Assembly: GCF_019904155.1 (NCBI RefSeq)
Contig: NZ_JAHCMB010000006.1
Span: forward strand, 1 to 61,011
Direction of reading: 5' to 3'
DNA: 61,011 nucleotides
From: Paenibacillus sinensis
Lineage (GTDB): Bacteria; Bacillota; Bacilli; Paenibacillales; Paenibacillaceae
Shown: in pieces, positions 1 through 10,466 of the stretch
Layout: each line of letters starts with the position of its first letter
Position numbering within the stretch: position 1 is the stretch's first letter
The notes under the pieces: generated by a model
The model's database searches: none
Told to the model about the DNA's origin: nothing
What the model saw: the letters and a program-made list of their open reading frames with translations, nothing else
Made by a program: the position numbers and the translations under genes

Positions 1-131
1 AAAGCTGATTGCTCATTTTGAATCTGACGAGAATTTCTTCTCTTTAATACTCACTCGTTGTTCAGTTTTCAAAGATCAAGCTTCATTTAAGACTTTCATC
101 GTCGCTTGTGTTTCTCATCAGCAACTTTTAT
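1..131 (-). other. Leader of an rRNA operon (16S lies off the left edge)
   Basis: On the minus strand this stretch contains a boxA-type antitermination sequence (complement of 66-78, reading TGATCTTTGAAAAC) downstream of two good promoters. The same motif precedes 16S rRNA genes in Bacillus and Paenibacillus, and in B. subtilis an rRNA operon (rrnO) follows gyrA at this very place. No mature 16S sequence is inside the window, so the operon identity is inferred from leader and synteny. Confidence 0.65.
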
Positions 132-160
132 ATCTTATCACAGCCAAGTTATAAATGCAA
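132..160 (-). promoter_or_regulatory. rrn promoter P2 (proximal)
   Basis: On the minus strand TTGCAT (complement of 155-160) and TAAGAT (complement of 132-137) are separated by exactly 17 bp, a good sigma-A promoter. It lies directly upstream of the boxA leader. Confidence 0.6.
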
Positions 161-215
161 GCTTTTTTATTTCTTATTCATGACTCAGCAGCTCGTATTT
201 CTTGGCCGGAATTAG

Positions 216-244
216 AATATACCATATCAGATAACTATCTGCAA
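216..244 (-). promoter_or_regulatory. rrn promoter P1 (distal)
   Basis: On the minus strand TTGCAG (complement of 239-244) and TATATT (complement of 216-221) are spaced by 17 bp. It is a second promoter about 84 bp upstream of P2; tandem promoters are the rule for rRNA operons in Firmicutes. Confidence 0.55.
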
Positions 245-255
245 GCTTTTTTCAC

Positions 256-283
256 AAAAAAAGAGTGGCATCATCTGCCACCC
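256..283 (-). terminator. Rho-independent terminator of the HD-GYP gene
   Basis: On the minus strand an 8-bp stem (GAGTGGCA at 263-270 with TGCCACcC at 276-283, one G-T pair) closes a 5-nt loop and is followed by seven T. It separates the HD-GYP gene from the rrn promoters. Confidence 0.8.
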
Positions 284-289
284 TCCTGT

Positions 290-1375
290 TTAGTGTATGA
301 TCTCTTGAATATATAGCTCACGTGAGCTCGCCAGGTTAATGATTCGGCCGTTCACATTAACCATCGGACGAGTCGGGTTACTGCGGTCGGAGAATATGAT
401 TTCTCCCCTGACACCATCACTGAGCCGGACTTTCATTCCATTATGAAACTCCGTAGTTTTATTGATAAACGTCTGAACGATAGCCGGATCGAGCTTGCCG
501 AAGCCCTCCTTCTGGATTTGTTCCAGCACCAGATAAGGCGACTGCGCCTTTTTATAAATACGTTCCATCGTCATCGCATGAAAAATATCGGCTACTGCTA
601 CGATTTTGGCATAGAAATGAATCTGACTGCCCTGAAGCCGGAGCGGATATCCGGAACCGTCTACCTTCTCATGATGCTGAAGCGCCGCAAGTCTGACACC
701 TTCATTGATTGCCGTGACGTTTCGAAGAATCTGATAGCCATAGGTCGTATGTCTGCGCATCTCATTACGCTCGGCAGCTGTAAGAGTCCCTGGATTATTC
801 AGAACGGCCGGATCTACCTTCACATTGCCAATGTCATGCAAGAGCCCTGCAAAGGCGGCCTGGAGCCAGTCCCTTTGAGGATGACCGCACCACTGGGCGA
901 TTTTATAAGAAGTAAGGGCACACAATACGGCATGATGATACACGTAATCCCGTTCGCTGAAATGACGCGGGGTAAAATTGAGCACATGATAATCCTTGAT
1001 CTGGGCGGTGAGCGCTTCTACTCCGCTGCGTAGCTCCAGAATCGGCAGGCTGCCGCCGGCAGCCAAGCTGTAACAGCGCTTGATCAACGCCAGCATTTTG
1101 TCATACTCATCATGAAGCGGAGTCCGGCTGTAGGATATGGTTCCGGCTGTCGGCTTCACTCCACCTTTGTCGGAATTCTTCGAGGCTTCCACCGGCCCGT
1201 TCTCTTCTTCTGCACCATCCACTTCCACCTGCTCAATAAAGAATGCTTCCAGAATCTCCATATCTCTGGGCAGCAAAACTTTTCCCTTCTCAAACAGTGT
1301 TCCACCAAGAGGCGTGATTACATCCTGGTTTATTTTTAAGCCCGGCTTCGCTTCCATTACCGAGATACTTGGCAT
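290..1375 (-). CDS. HD-GYP domain protein, probable cyclic-di-GMP phosphodiesterase
   Basis: The 361-residue product carries an HD-GYP domain: LLHDIG supplies the HD metal ligands (about residue 180), ALQHHEKVDGSGYP gives the HH and GYP signatures (about 235-250). HD-GYP enzymes hydrolyse cyclic-di-GMP, linking it to motility, biofilm and sporulation choices. The N-terminal 60 residues (a short beta-rich segment) and the C-terminal ~50 residues match the usual Paenibacillus two-flank layout. The start is set at ATG 1375 because GAGGAG lies nine bases upstream; an in-frame TTG at 1384 abuts the ribosome-binding site and is unlikely. The gene follows gyrA in the same direction and has its own terminator. 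Catalytic activity is inferred from motifs only. Confidence 0.85.
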   Translation of the reverse strand: MPSISVMEAKPGLKINQDVITPLGGTLFEKGKVLLPRDMEILEAFFIEQVEVDGAEEENGPVEASKNSDKGGVKPTAGTISYSRTPLHDEYDKMLALIKRCYSLAAGGSLPILELRSGVEALTAQIKDYHVLNFTPRHFSERDYVYHHAVLCALTSYKIAQWCGHPQRDWLQAAFAGLLHDIGNVKVDPAVLNNPGTLTAAERNEMRRHTTYGYQILRNVTAINEGVRLAALQHHEKVDGSGYPLRLQGSQIHFYAKIVAVADIFHAMTMERIYKKAQSPYLVLEQIQKEGFGKLDPAIVQTFINKTTEFHNGMKVRLSDGVRGEIIFSDRSNPTRPMVNVNGRIINLASSRELYIQEIIH

Positions 1376-1496
1376 TATATTCAACTCCTCTATCCTTTAC
1401 CTTACTGAATCTTCGGATACGGTACTATTTACCTAATTATAGTATGGATATGAAGAAGAGACTAGTATGAAAGGTTTATTCTTCTAAATTTTTTTT

Positions 1497-1540
1497 TCAA
1501 AAAAAAAAGTACCTGTCAGCTTCTAAGCCGCAGATACTTT
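1497..1540 (-). terminator. gyrA terminator
   Basis: On the minus strand AAAGTATCTG (complement 1531-1540) pairs with CAGGTACTTT (complement 1506-1515) with one G-T pair, followed by a long T run. It ends gyrA 21 bases after the stop codon. Confidence 0.8.
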
Positions 1541-1561
1541 CAAAGTGTTCAATCTTTTCTA

Positions 1562-4093
1562 TTATTCTTCAGAACCTTCATCATCACTTGGAGTTTCATC
1601 CGATTCCGTTTCCAGCTCAGCTGATGTGTTCAATTCGCCTTCAACGGACTCTTCAAATTCGTTCTCCTCTTCGCTCTTATCGGTACGGCAGACAGTTGAC
1701 ACGGAGTCATCGTCCCTGGTATTGATCAACTTCACACCCTGTGCATACCGACCCATTGTAGAGATGCCATCCATGCTCATCCGAATCAATGTGCCGCCGG
1801 TTGTGATAATCATCAAATCCTCTTCCTGCTTAACGACCTTGAGGCTGACTACACGGCCATTCTTCTCTGTAAGATTAATGGTCTTGATCCCCTTGCCGCC
1901 GCGGGTCTGCAGACGATAATCCGATGCAGGAGTACGTTTGCCGTATCCGTTAGCAGTTACGATCAGCACATCCAGTTCCTTGTCGATACAATCCATACCG
2001 ATCACATGGTCATCGTCATCGAGCGTGATTCCTTTAACCCCGGTAGCGCTTCTTCCCATGGAACGCACATCTTCTTCCGAGAAGGTAATGGACATACCGT
2101 CTGCAGTTCCGAGAATCAGCTTCTGCTTGCCGTCCGTAAGCTTCACGTCAATCAGCTCGTCCTCTTCACGAAGATTGATCGCGATCAGACCGACTTTGCG
2201 GATATTGTTGTAATCCTCAAGCGGCGTCTTCTTCACGATACCCTCGCGGGTGGCGAAGAACAAATACTTGTCGCTGTCGGCCTCCTCGATCTGAATGACT
2301 GCGCTGATCTTCTCTCCTTGTTCAATCTGAATCAGATTGATAATTGGAGTTCCCCGGGCGGCGCGGCCAAGCTCCGGTATTTCATAGGCTTTGATCCGGT
2401 AGACCTTGCCTTTATCGGTGAAGAACATGAGGTAGTTGTGGGAATTGCTCACAAAGAGATGCTCCACAAAATCCTGATCCTTGGTGTCCATTCCTATAAC
2501 GCCTCGTCCACCGCGCTTCTGGCTCCGGTAAGTCGTTACCGGTAGACGCTTGATATAGCCGGTATGCGTTACCGTAATCACGACTTCCTCGCGCGGAATG
2601 AGGTCCTCGTCGAGGATGCTCTCTTCCCCGATCGTGATCTCGGTCCGGCGTTCGTCGCCAAACCGCTCACGGATTTCCTGCAGCTCGTTGTTGATAATCT
2701 CAAGAACAAGCCCTTCATCAGCCAGGATGGCTTTATATTCTGCAATCTTGACGAGCAGCTCATTGTACTCATTCTCGATCTTGTCGCGTTCCAGACCGGT
2801 CAGACGCTGCATCCGCATATCCAGAATCGCCTGGGCCTGCTCCACGCTAAGATCGAAGGTAGAAATCAGTCCGTCGCGCGCGATATCCACGGTACGTGAC
2901 GCCCGGATCAGAGCGATGACTTCATCCAGATTATCAAGAGCGATACGCAATCCTTCCAGAATATGGGCCCGGGCTTCCGCCTTCTTAAGATCGTACTCGG
3001 TCCGACGGCGGATGACGCTAATCTGATGCTGCAGATAATGGTACAGCACGTCGCGCAGATTCAGTACCTTCGGCTCTTTGCCGACAATGGCCAGCATGTT
3101 AATGCCGAAAGTTGACTGCATCGCCGTATGCTTATACAGGTTGTTCAGCACCACATTCGGATTCACATCGCGGCGAACCTCCACCACGACGCGCATTCCG
3201 TTGCGGTCGGATTCGTCGCGCAGGTCGGTAATACCGTCGATCCGCTTCTCGCGAACCAGTTCGGCAATCTTCTCCACAAGACGTGCCTTATTGACCTGGT
3301 AAGGAAGTTCGGTGACAACGATCCGCGCCTTGCCGTTATTGTCCTCGATGAGAGCCTTCGCACGCATCGTTACCGAACCGCGTCCCGTACGGTAAGCCTG
3401 ACGAATTCCTTCACGGCCCAGAATGAATCCGCCTGTCGGGAAGTCCGGCCCTTTGATGTATTCCATCAGTTCCATCGGCGTGATGTCCGGATTCTTGATC
3501 ATGGCCTGCACGCCGTCTACAACCTCACCGAGGTTATGCGGCGGAATATTGGTGGCCATGCCGACGGCAATACCGCCAACACCATTGACAAGAAGGTTCG
3601 GGAAGCGGGAAGGAAGCACATCCGGCTCCTGTTCCTCACCATCATAGTTCGGGTTGAAGTCAACGGTTTCTTTATTTAAATCGCGCAGCATTTCCATCGC
3701 AATCTTGGAAAGGCGCGCTTCCGTATAACGCATTGCCGCAGCCATGTCACCGTCGACCGAGCCAAAGTTGCCGTGGCCGTCAACGAGCATATACCGCATG
3801 GAGAAGTCCTGTGCCATCCGGACCATCGTCTCATATACGGCCGAGTCGCCGTGCGGATGATACTTACCGATAACTTCGCCCACGATTCTCGCCGACTTCT
3901 TGTATGGCTTGTCCGGGGACATGCCGAGTTCCGACATTGCATATAGAATGCGGCGATGCACTGGCTTAAGTCCGTCCCGCACGTCAGGAAGCGCACGGCT
4001 GACAATGATGCTCATTGCGTAATCCATGAAGGATTCGCGCATCTCGGTACCGATGTCCCTATCCCTGATTTGCGGGTTATTTTGTTCAGCCAT
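1562..4093 (-). CDS. gyrA: DNA gyrase subunit A
   Basis: 843 residues, normal for GyrA. The winged-helix region carries the catalytic tyrosine context AAAMRYTE (Tyr about residue 122), and the beta-pinwheel carries the GyrA box QKRGGRG (about 530), which wraps DNA for negative supercoiling. With GyrB it forms the A2B2 topoisomerase that removes positive supercoils. The quinolone-resistance region reads [10 protein letters not shown], with serine and glutamate at the two common resistance positions, so no classical quinolone-resistance change is visible. The C-terminus is an acidic tail of about 40 residues. A good AAGGAGG-type site precedes ATG 4093. The gene is separated from gyrB by a gene on the other strand, so it needs its own promoter. 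Confidence 0.98.
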   Translation of the reverse strand: MAEQNNPQIRDRDIGTEMRESFMDYAMSIIVSRALPDVRDGLKPVHRRILYAMSELGMSPDKPYKKSARIVGEVIGKYHPHGDSAVYETMVRMAQDFSMRYMLVDGHGNFGSVDGDMAAAMRYTEARLSKIAMEMLRDLNKETVDFNPNYDGEEQEPDVLPSRFPNLLVNGVGGIAVGMATNIPPHNLGEVVDGVQAMIKNPDITPMELMEYIKGPDFPTGGFILGREGIRQAYRTGRGSVTMRAKALIEDNNGKARIVVTELPYQVNKARLVEKIAELVREKRIDGITDLRDESDRNGMRVVVEVRRDVNPNVVLNNLYKHTAMQSTFGINMLAIVGKEPKVLNLRDVLYHYLQHQISVIRRRTEYDLKKAEARAHILEGLRIALDNLDEVIALIRASRTVDIARDGLISTFDLSVEQAQAILDMRMQRLTGLERDKIENEYNELLVKIAEYKAILADEGLVLEIINNELQEIRERFGDERRTEITIGEESILDEDLIPREEVVITVTHTGYIKRLPVTTYRSQKRGGRGVIGMDTKDQDFVEHLFVSNSHNYLMFFTDKGKVYRIKAYEIPELGRAARGTPIINLIQIEQGEKISAVIQIEEADSDKYLFFATREGIVKKTPLEDYNNIRKVGLIAINLREEDELIDVKLTDGKQKLILGTADGMSITFSEEDVRSMGRSATGVKGITLDDDDHVIGMDCIDKELDVLIVTANGYGKRTPASDYRLQTRGGKGIKTINLTEKNGRVVSLKVVKQEEDLMIITTGGTLIRMSMDGISTMGRYAQGVKLINTRDDDSVSTVCRTDKSEEENEFEESVEGELNTSAELETESDETPSDDEGSEE

Positions 4094-4151
4094 GAGTTGC
4101 TGGACCTCCTTCGGTTAAGAAGAAACGGGTGTCCGTTTCCTTAATGCCTAT

Positions 4152-4180
4152 CTCTTAGTATTTTCTAAAAAAACTCACAA
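4152..4180 (-). promoter_or_regulatory. Possible gyrA promoter
   Basis: On the minus strand TTGTGA (complement 4175-4180) and TAAGAG (complement 4152-4157) are 17 bp apart, about 60 bp upstream of gyrA. The hexamers are only fair matches. The rest of 4094-4398 (305 bp, no gene) holds a perfect hairpin CCATAG-ACTG-CTATGG at 4266-4281 of unknown role and otherwise nothing I recognise. Confidence 0.3.
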
Positions 4181-4398
4181 TTAAACGTCCCCGTCTACCG
4201 CTCGGGGGTTAAAAACTTTCGCTGCATGTACCGGGATATCAGCCCTGTCCGTAAGCCCGAAGACGCCATAGACTGCTATGGAGCCGCCCGCAGACACACG
4301 CACAAACCGTGCACAAGGACACCATCCCATATCTTTTAATTATATCATTCTTTAGAACACTTGTCCTTAAATTTCAGACGTACAGAGGGAGGAGTAGC

Positions 4399-5253
4399 AT
4401 GAGAATTCAGCGGGTTGCCAGCAAATGGGCCAAGACAGAAGCCATTTTGTCAGACCGCTTGCTGACCCCTTATATTCCCGAAACCCGTAAGTTTGATGAC
4501 GTATCGCTGAGTGACATGCTCTTGATGTATGAGACGGTCTATATCAAGCCGGACCGCGGGACATACGGAAACGGAGTCATGCGAGCTGAGATTAGAAGCT
4601 TGTCCTCGGCATCCAGAAACGGAGATCTGACGAAATCCGAATCGGATAGCATCGAGCCTGTCCAGAAGTCAGTGTATATTCTACGTTACGGCACGCAGGC
4701 TAAAGTATTCCGCTCTGTAGAGGAACTGCACCGGGCTATATCCGATCGCATCGGAGGCCGTTTGTATATTATCCAAAAAGGCATTGACCTTCTAAAATTT
4801 AAAAAACGCCCCTTCGACCTTCGGGTGCTCGTTCAAACGACTCTGCAGGGGAATTGGGAGACTACAGGGATGTTGGCCAGAATGGCCGCCCCGCAGAAAA
4901 TCGTGACCAACTACCATAGCGGAGGACAGGTTCTGGCTCCCCATGAGCCGCTTGGCAGCCATATGAGTACCGGGGAACTGGAGCGCACTCTGAAAAAGCT
5001 GGCTAATCTGGGGGTTCGCGCAAGCAATGGGCTGCAATCGGCTTATCCGGACATCCGTGAACTCGGATTGGATGTGGCCATAGACAATCACCATGACATC
5101 TGGATTCTCGAGATCAATACGATGCCATCCCTCATTGCATTTAAAAAATTCGCAGACTCCTCAACTTACCGAAAAATCCGTCGCTATGCCGCTCATTACG
5201 GCCGCTCCGGCTTCAGTCCCGATTCAAGCCTTCGCCGCCGGCCGCCCGTTTAA
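4399..5253 (+). CDS. YheC/YheD-family endospore coat-associated protein (ATP-grasp)
   Basis: 284 residues. The protein shows the YheC/D type of ATP-grasp fold: YIKPDRGTYGNGV near residue 55 (nucleotide-binding lysine loop), RPFDLRVLVQ near 145, and the C-terminal metal-binding strand WILEINTMPS near 240. Members are found in spore coats of Bacillus and Paenibacillus; the substrate is unknown. ATG 4399 is preceded by GGAGGAG at a good distance; an upstream in-frame start at 4309 has none. It sits alone on the plus strand between gyrB and gyrA, head-on to replication, and faces gyrB's terminator. Expression in the mother cell late in sporulation is likely from the family, but I see no clear sporulation promoter. 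Confidence 0.85.
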   Translation: MRIQRVASKWAKTEAILSDRLLTPYIPETRKFDDVSLSDMLLMYETVYIKPDRGTYGNGVMRAEIRSLSSASRNGDLTKSESDSIEPVQKSVYILRYGTQAKVFRSVEELHRAISDRIGGRLYIIQKGIDLLKFKKRPFDLRVLVQTTLQGNWETTGMLARMAAPQKIVTNYHSGGQVLAPHEPLGSHMSTGELERTLKKLANLGVRASNGLQSAYPDIRELGLDVAIDNHHDIWILEINTMPSLIAFKKFADSSTYRKIRRYAAHYGRSGFSPDSSLRRRPPV

Positions 5254-5297
5254 CAACTTTTCAACTTTTCAAGGCATTCTCCGGTAGGCTCCTGACG

Positions 5298-5346
5298 TAA
5301 AAACAGCCTCCGGCAACTCCCGGATAACCGGAAGTTCCGAAGGCTG
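5298..5346 (-). terminator. gyrB terminator
   Basis: Long stem on the minus strand: CAGCCTTCGG region (complement around 5337-5346) pairs with CCGGAGGCTG (complement around 5304-5313), with a second inner helix, followed by TTTTT. It lies between convergent gyrB and the yheC/D-like gene and could serve both. Confidence 0.8.
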
Positions 5347-5384
5347 CTGGATGAAAAGCATAGGTGCGAATACACCTGCCGTAC

Positions 5385-7322
<1,938 letters not shown>

Positions 7323-7340
7323 TCAAATATCCTGCCTTGC

Positions 7341-7589
7341 TCAGCTGTCGGCCAGTATCCTGGAGCGTTTCTTGAGAGTGGAAGAAGAAATAGGGGAATA
7401 ATACACGGCGTTCTGTGTGACGACTATCGATTTCGCTTCTTCTTCGCCGATCCGCTCCAGTCTTTTATCCTGAAGAGCAGCAGTTACGAACTGTTTGGAC
7501 AGCTTGGAGGATTTCTCTATGGATATATCAAAAATAGCGATCATTTCGGATGACCGGATTATTTTTTCCCCGCCCAAATGAATGTACAT
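7341..7589 (-). CDS. remB: Extracellular matrix regulator RemB (DUF370)
   Basis: 82 residues, the length of B. subtilis RemB (YaaB). It opens with MYIHLGGEK and has the small DUF370 fold; RemA/RemB are DNA-binding activators of matrix and osmoprotection genes. The start ATG 7589 is chosen because RemB homologues begin with MYIHLG; an upstream in-frame extension would reach back to the recF stop. The gene lies 22 bp after recF and 45 bp before gyrB, the conserved recF-remB-gyrB order. Regulation of matrix genes in this species is inferred from the family. Confidence 0.9.
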   Translation of the reverse strand: MYIHLGGEKIIRSSEMIAIFDISIEKSSKLSKQFVTAALQDKRLERIGEEEAKSIVVTQNAVYYSPISSSTLKKRSRILADS

Positions 7590-7611
7590 GCTCTTCTTCC
7601 CCCCCGCTCGA

Positions 7612-8730
7612 TTAGGAATCGATTCTTCCTCCGTGGACATGAAACTGGCAGGCGCCTTTTAGTCTATCGGCGTTCAGGCTTTCGATCCCCGTCGCCGTAA
7701 TGAACGTTTGCACTTTGCTTTGAAAGGTTTCGATCAGCTGCGTCTGCCGGTACGGGTCAAGCTCCGACAGAACATCATCCAGCAGCAGAACGGGATACTC
7801 TCCGATTTCTTCGTGAATCAGTTCGATTTCAGCAAGCTTCAAGGAAAGAGCGGTCGTACGCTGCTGTCCCTGCGAGCCGTATACCGAAGCCTCCCGGCTG
7901 TTGATAAAGAAAGATAAATCATCCCGGTGAGGGCCGGTCAAAGTCATGCCGCGCCGGATTTCCTGTTCACGTGTTTGTGATAACTTTAACATAAATTTGT
8001 CCAATAAGACAGCTTCATCTTCCTCTTCGCGCTCTCCGAAAGAGGGAATATACCGCAGCTTCAGCTCTTCTCCGCCGTTCGTAATCCCCCTATGGATCTC
8101 CTCTGCCCAAATCTGCAGCTTCTTAATGAATTGTTTCCTTTTTTTGACGATTTTAACACCATGCTCTGCCAATTGGGCATCCCAAATTTCCAGCATAGCC
8201 CCGCCGCCATCTTTCTTGCCCCACAACTGCTTCAGCAGATTCCCCCGCTGGAGAAGCACCTTCTGATACTGCTGCAGATGAAAGAGATAACCCGGCTGAA
8301 CCTGCCCGATCTCCATATCCAGGAACCGGCGCCGGATTCCGGGAGAGCCCTTCACAATTTCGAGATCCTCCGGAGCGAACATGACCACATTCAGCGAACC
8401 GACAAATTCGCTCAGCCGGCGCTGCTCCAGGCCATTGATCTTGGCCTTCTTCCCCTGCGAGGAATAAGTCAGCTCAAGCTTCAGATTCCCGTATTTCCGA
8501 GCTACTTCGGCTTCTATATGGGCGGCTCCGTCCGGAGCGTTAAAGGCAATCAATTCCCGGTCTTTGGAAGTCCGGTGGCTTTTGGTCATTGCCAGGCAGT
8601 AGAGAGCTTCAACAAGATTCGTCTTGCCCTGCGCGTTCTGCCCGAGAATGAGATTGACATCCCCAAGTCCCTCCAGCATCAGCGCTTCGTAATTGCGGTA
8701 ATGGCGAAGGCTTATTCGGTTCACAAACAC
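7612..8730 (-). CDS. recF: DNA replication and repair protein RecF
   Basis: 372 residues, usual RecF length. SMC-like ATPase: Walker A GQNAQGKTNL (about residue 30), signature SGGQ-type segment YGSQGQQRTTALSLKLAE (about 290-310), Walker B LLLDDVLSELD (about 325). RecF with RecO and RecR loads RecA onto gapped DNA at stalled forks. The start is GTG 8730 (VFVNRISLRHYRNY), the standard RecF N-terminus, preceded by GGGAGG at nine bases; the longer frame to 8790 adds an unrelated N-terminus running into a hairpin. A terminator-like hairpin (8770-8825) sits between yaaA and recF. Confidence 0.96.
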   Translation of the reverse strand: MFVNRISLRHYRNYEALMLEGLGDVNLILGQNAQGKTNLVEALYCLAMTKSHRTSKDRELIAFNAPDGAAHIEAEVARKYGNLKLELTYSSQGKKAKINGLEQRRLSEFVGSLNVVMFAPEDLEIVKGSPGIRRRFLDMEIGQVQPGYLFHLQQYQKVLLQRGNLLKQLWGKKDGGGAMLEIWDAQLAEHGVKIVKKRKQFIKKLQIWAEEIHRGITNGGEELKLRYIPSFGEREEEDEAVLLDKFMLKLSQTREQEIRRGMTLTGPHRDDLSFFINSREASVYGSQGQQRTTALSLKLAEIELIHEEIGEYPVLLLDDVLSELDPYRQTQLIETFQSKVQTFITATGIESLNADRLKGACQFHVHGGRIDS

Positions 8731-8769
8731 TAGAAGGTTCCTCCCCCATTGTAGAAGCACGGCTTCCAT

Positions 8770-8825
8770 GAAGAAACCCGCAAAGCGCATCCCTGGCCCT
8801 TGAGAATGACCGGGTACTTTGCGGG
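8770..8825 (-). terminator. Terminator-like hairpin between yaaA and recF
   Basis: On the minus strand CCCGCAAAG (complement 8817-8825) pairs perfectly with CTTTGCGGG (complement 8777-8785), followed by TTTCTTC. The loop contains a smaller GC helix. It would end or attenuate dnaA-dnaN-yaaA transcription before recF. Confidence 0.6.
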
Positions 8826-8880
8826 ACTCTTAACCATCATTATACCACTTTTTTTGAACTTTCGGCTAACTCTTAAGGTT

Positions 8881-9108
8881 CTACGCTTCGCTTGCTTCGC
8901 CCTCTATCTCAAACGAACCTTCGCCTTGAACTTCCACCTTGTCCCCCGGATACAGCTTTCTGCCCCGGCGTTCTTCCCGTTCCCCATTCACCGTCACAAG
9001 GCCTTCCTGAAGCAGCGCCTTCGCCATCCCGCCTGTGGATACACAATCCGCCAGCTTCAAGAATGAATCCAGTTTAATATATCCACTGTGGATAACTACT
9101 TTTTTCAT
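8881..9108 (-). CDS. yaaA: S4 domain protein YaaA
   Basis: 75 residues. The product is a single S4 RNA-binding domain (FLKLADCVSTGGMAKALLQEGLVTVNGE, residues about 14-41), the standard small protein between dnaN and recF in Firmicutes. S4 domains bind structured RNA; its exact target is not known, though a ribosome-assembly role is often suggested. ATG 9108 is preceded by GGAGAGG and yields the family N-terminus MKKVVIHSGYIKLDSF. A longer frame begins within dnaN's end and has no ribosome-binding site. Confidence 0.9.
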   Translation of the reverse strand: MKKVVIHSGYIKLDSFLKLADCVSTGGMAKALLQEGLVTVNGEREERRGRKLYPGDKVEVQGEGSFEIEGEASEA

Positions 9109-9154
9109 CGTTTCTTTTCCTCTCCGCCGCTTATCCACAGCCGTGGAACCGGCG

Positions 9155-10297
9155 TTAATTTGTCGTTCGATAAGGCAGAATGACATACAAAGCCTGACTC
9201 TCATCCAGCGGCTTCAGGATAATCGGGCTCATCATTCCGGTAAAAGCGATCGTCAGCTGTTCGCTGTCGATTACTTTGAGTACGTCCAGCATATATTTGG
9301 AGTTGAACGAGATTTTCAGCGGCTCCCCTTTGAAATCAATGAGATCGAGTTCTTCCCGAACCTTGCCCAGCTCGGATGAGCTGGAGGAGATTTCAATGCC
9401 GCCCTGTTCCAGCGTCTGAAGACGGACAATATTCGTTTTCTCCTCACGGGACAGCAAATAAGCCCGGTCAATCGACTCGCTCAGCTTTTTTGTTTCCAGC
9501 GTCAGTTCTGTTTTGTACACGGTCGGAATAATTCTAGAAGTATCCGGATAGACGCCGTCCAGAATTCGGGTGTAGAACAGCACGCGGTCAAGCTTGAACA
9601 GCACCTGATTATCGGCTACGACGATATCGATCAGCATATTCTGGTCGGGGATAATTTTGCTCAGTTCGTTCAGCGTCTTGCCGGCAATGACGACATTGCT
9701 GAATTTGACGTCTTCGGTCCCTTCCAGTCTCGCAGCTCTGGTGGCAAGCCGGTGGCGGTCCGTCGCTGTGAATTTGAATTCCCCTTCGTTCAGATTCCAC
9801 AGAATACCGGTTAAGATTGGCGTTGTCTCTTGAGTTGAAATAGAGAAAGAAGTCTGCTTGATCATATTCTTCAACAGATCGCCTGGCAGCGAAATGGTTT
9901 CGTTGCCTTCGATGTTCGGCAGTACCGGGAATTCTTCCGGATCAAGACCCACCATCTGAATTTCCGTCGATCCGGAAGAGATAAAGGTCTGAAAGCCTTC
10001 TTTGACTTCCATCTGGATTTCTTTGGACGGCAGCTTCTTAATGATTTCAACGAAAAATTTGGCTGGCAGCACAACGCTGCCGGGTCTGTCCACTTTCACG
10101 ATCTGCTGGCTTTCATCCTCGGTTGGTATAAACGATTGGATGGAAATATCCGTGTCGCTTGCAGTCAGAGTGACGCCCTGATGCGTGACCTCCAGCTTGA
10201 TACCGGTAAGAATCGGAATGGTTGTACGGCTGGATATAGCCTTCGATACATGTTGAATGGATTCGTTGAGTTCATTTTTAAGAATGCTGATTTTCAT
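9155..10297 (-). CDS. dnaN: DNA polymerase III beta subunit (sliding clamp)
   Basis: 380 residues, the normal size for a three-domain bacterial clamp. It begins MKISILKNELNESIQHVSKAIS and ends with the conserved clamp tail TGMMSPIILKPLD...YVILPYRT. The dimer encircles DNA and tethers PolC, and it binds ligase, MutS and regulators through its C-terminal pocket. GGAG lies seven bases before ATG 10297. It follows dnaA in the same direction, separated by 169 bp that hold the unwinding part of oriC. Confidence 0.98.
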   Translation of the reverse strand: MKISILKNELNESIQHVSKAISSRTTIPILTGIKLEVTHQGVTLTASDTDISIQSFIPTEDESQQIVKVDRPGSVVLPAKFFVEIIKKLPSKEIQMEVKEGFQTFISSGSTEIQMVGLDPEEFPVLPNIEGNETISLPGDLLKNMIKQTSFSISTQETTPILTGILWNLNEGEFKFTATDRHRLATRAARLEGTEDVKFSNVVIAGKTLNELSKIIPDQNMLIDIVVADNQVLFKLDRVLFYTRILDGVYPDTSRIIPTVYKTELTLETKKLSESIDRAYLLSREEKTNIVRLQTLEQGGIEISSSSSELGKVREELDLIDFKGEPLKISFNSKYMLDVLKVIDSEQLTIAFTGMMSPIILKPLDESQALYVILPYRTTN

Positions 10298-10348
10298 ATT
10301 TTCACTCCTAGATCAATAATGGCTTGAATGAAGAATGTTTTAATCTTT

Positions 10349-10446
10349 TTAATAATAGTATTAGTAGTAGGGGCGCCGAATATGTGGATAAGCCGGGCGA
10401 ACAACATAAAATTAAGCCTACGCACATGTGTATAGATTGTGTATAG
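10349..10446 (-). other. oriC unwinding region (DnaA-trios plus DnaA boxes)
   Basis: Read on the minus strand, a perfect DnaA box TTATCCACA (complement 10383-10391) is followed by a GC-rich block and then by the trinucleotide run TAC TAC TAA TAC TAT TAT TAA (complement 10349-10369), next to AT-rich DNA. This is the layout of the B. subtilis basal unwinding system, which also sits between dnaA and dnaN. Two one-mismatch boxes (CTATACACA, complements 10427-10435 and 10438-10446) lie on the dnaA side. Function is inferred from this match. Confidence 0.75.
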
Positions 10447-10466
10447 GCTTGTTTATTCCTTTGAAG

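Noticed and set aside
308..322. Palindrome with CACGTG in the HD-GYP gene as parS
   Set aside because: Only the six-base core agrees; the flanks (AGCT...) do not fit parS.
1562..4093. Quinolone-resistance change in gyrA
   Set aside because: The key region reads GDSAVYE, the sensitive type at the two main positions.
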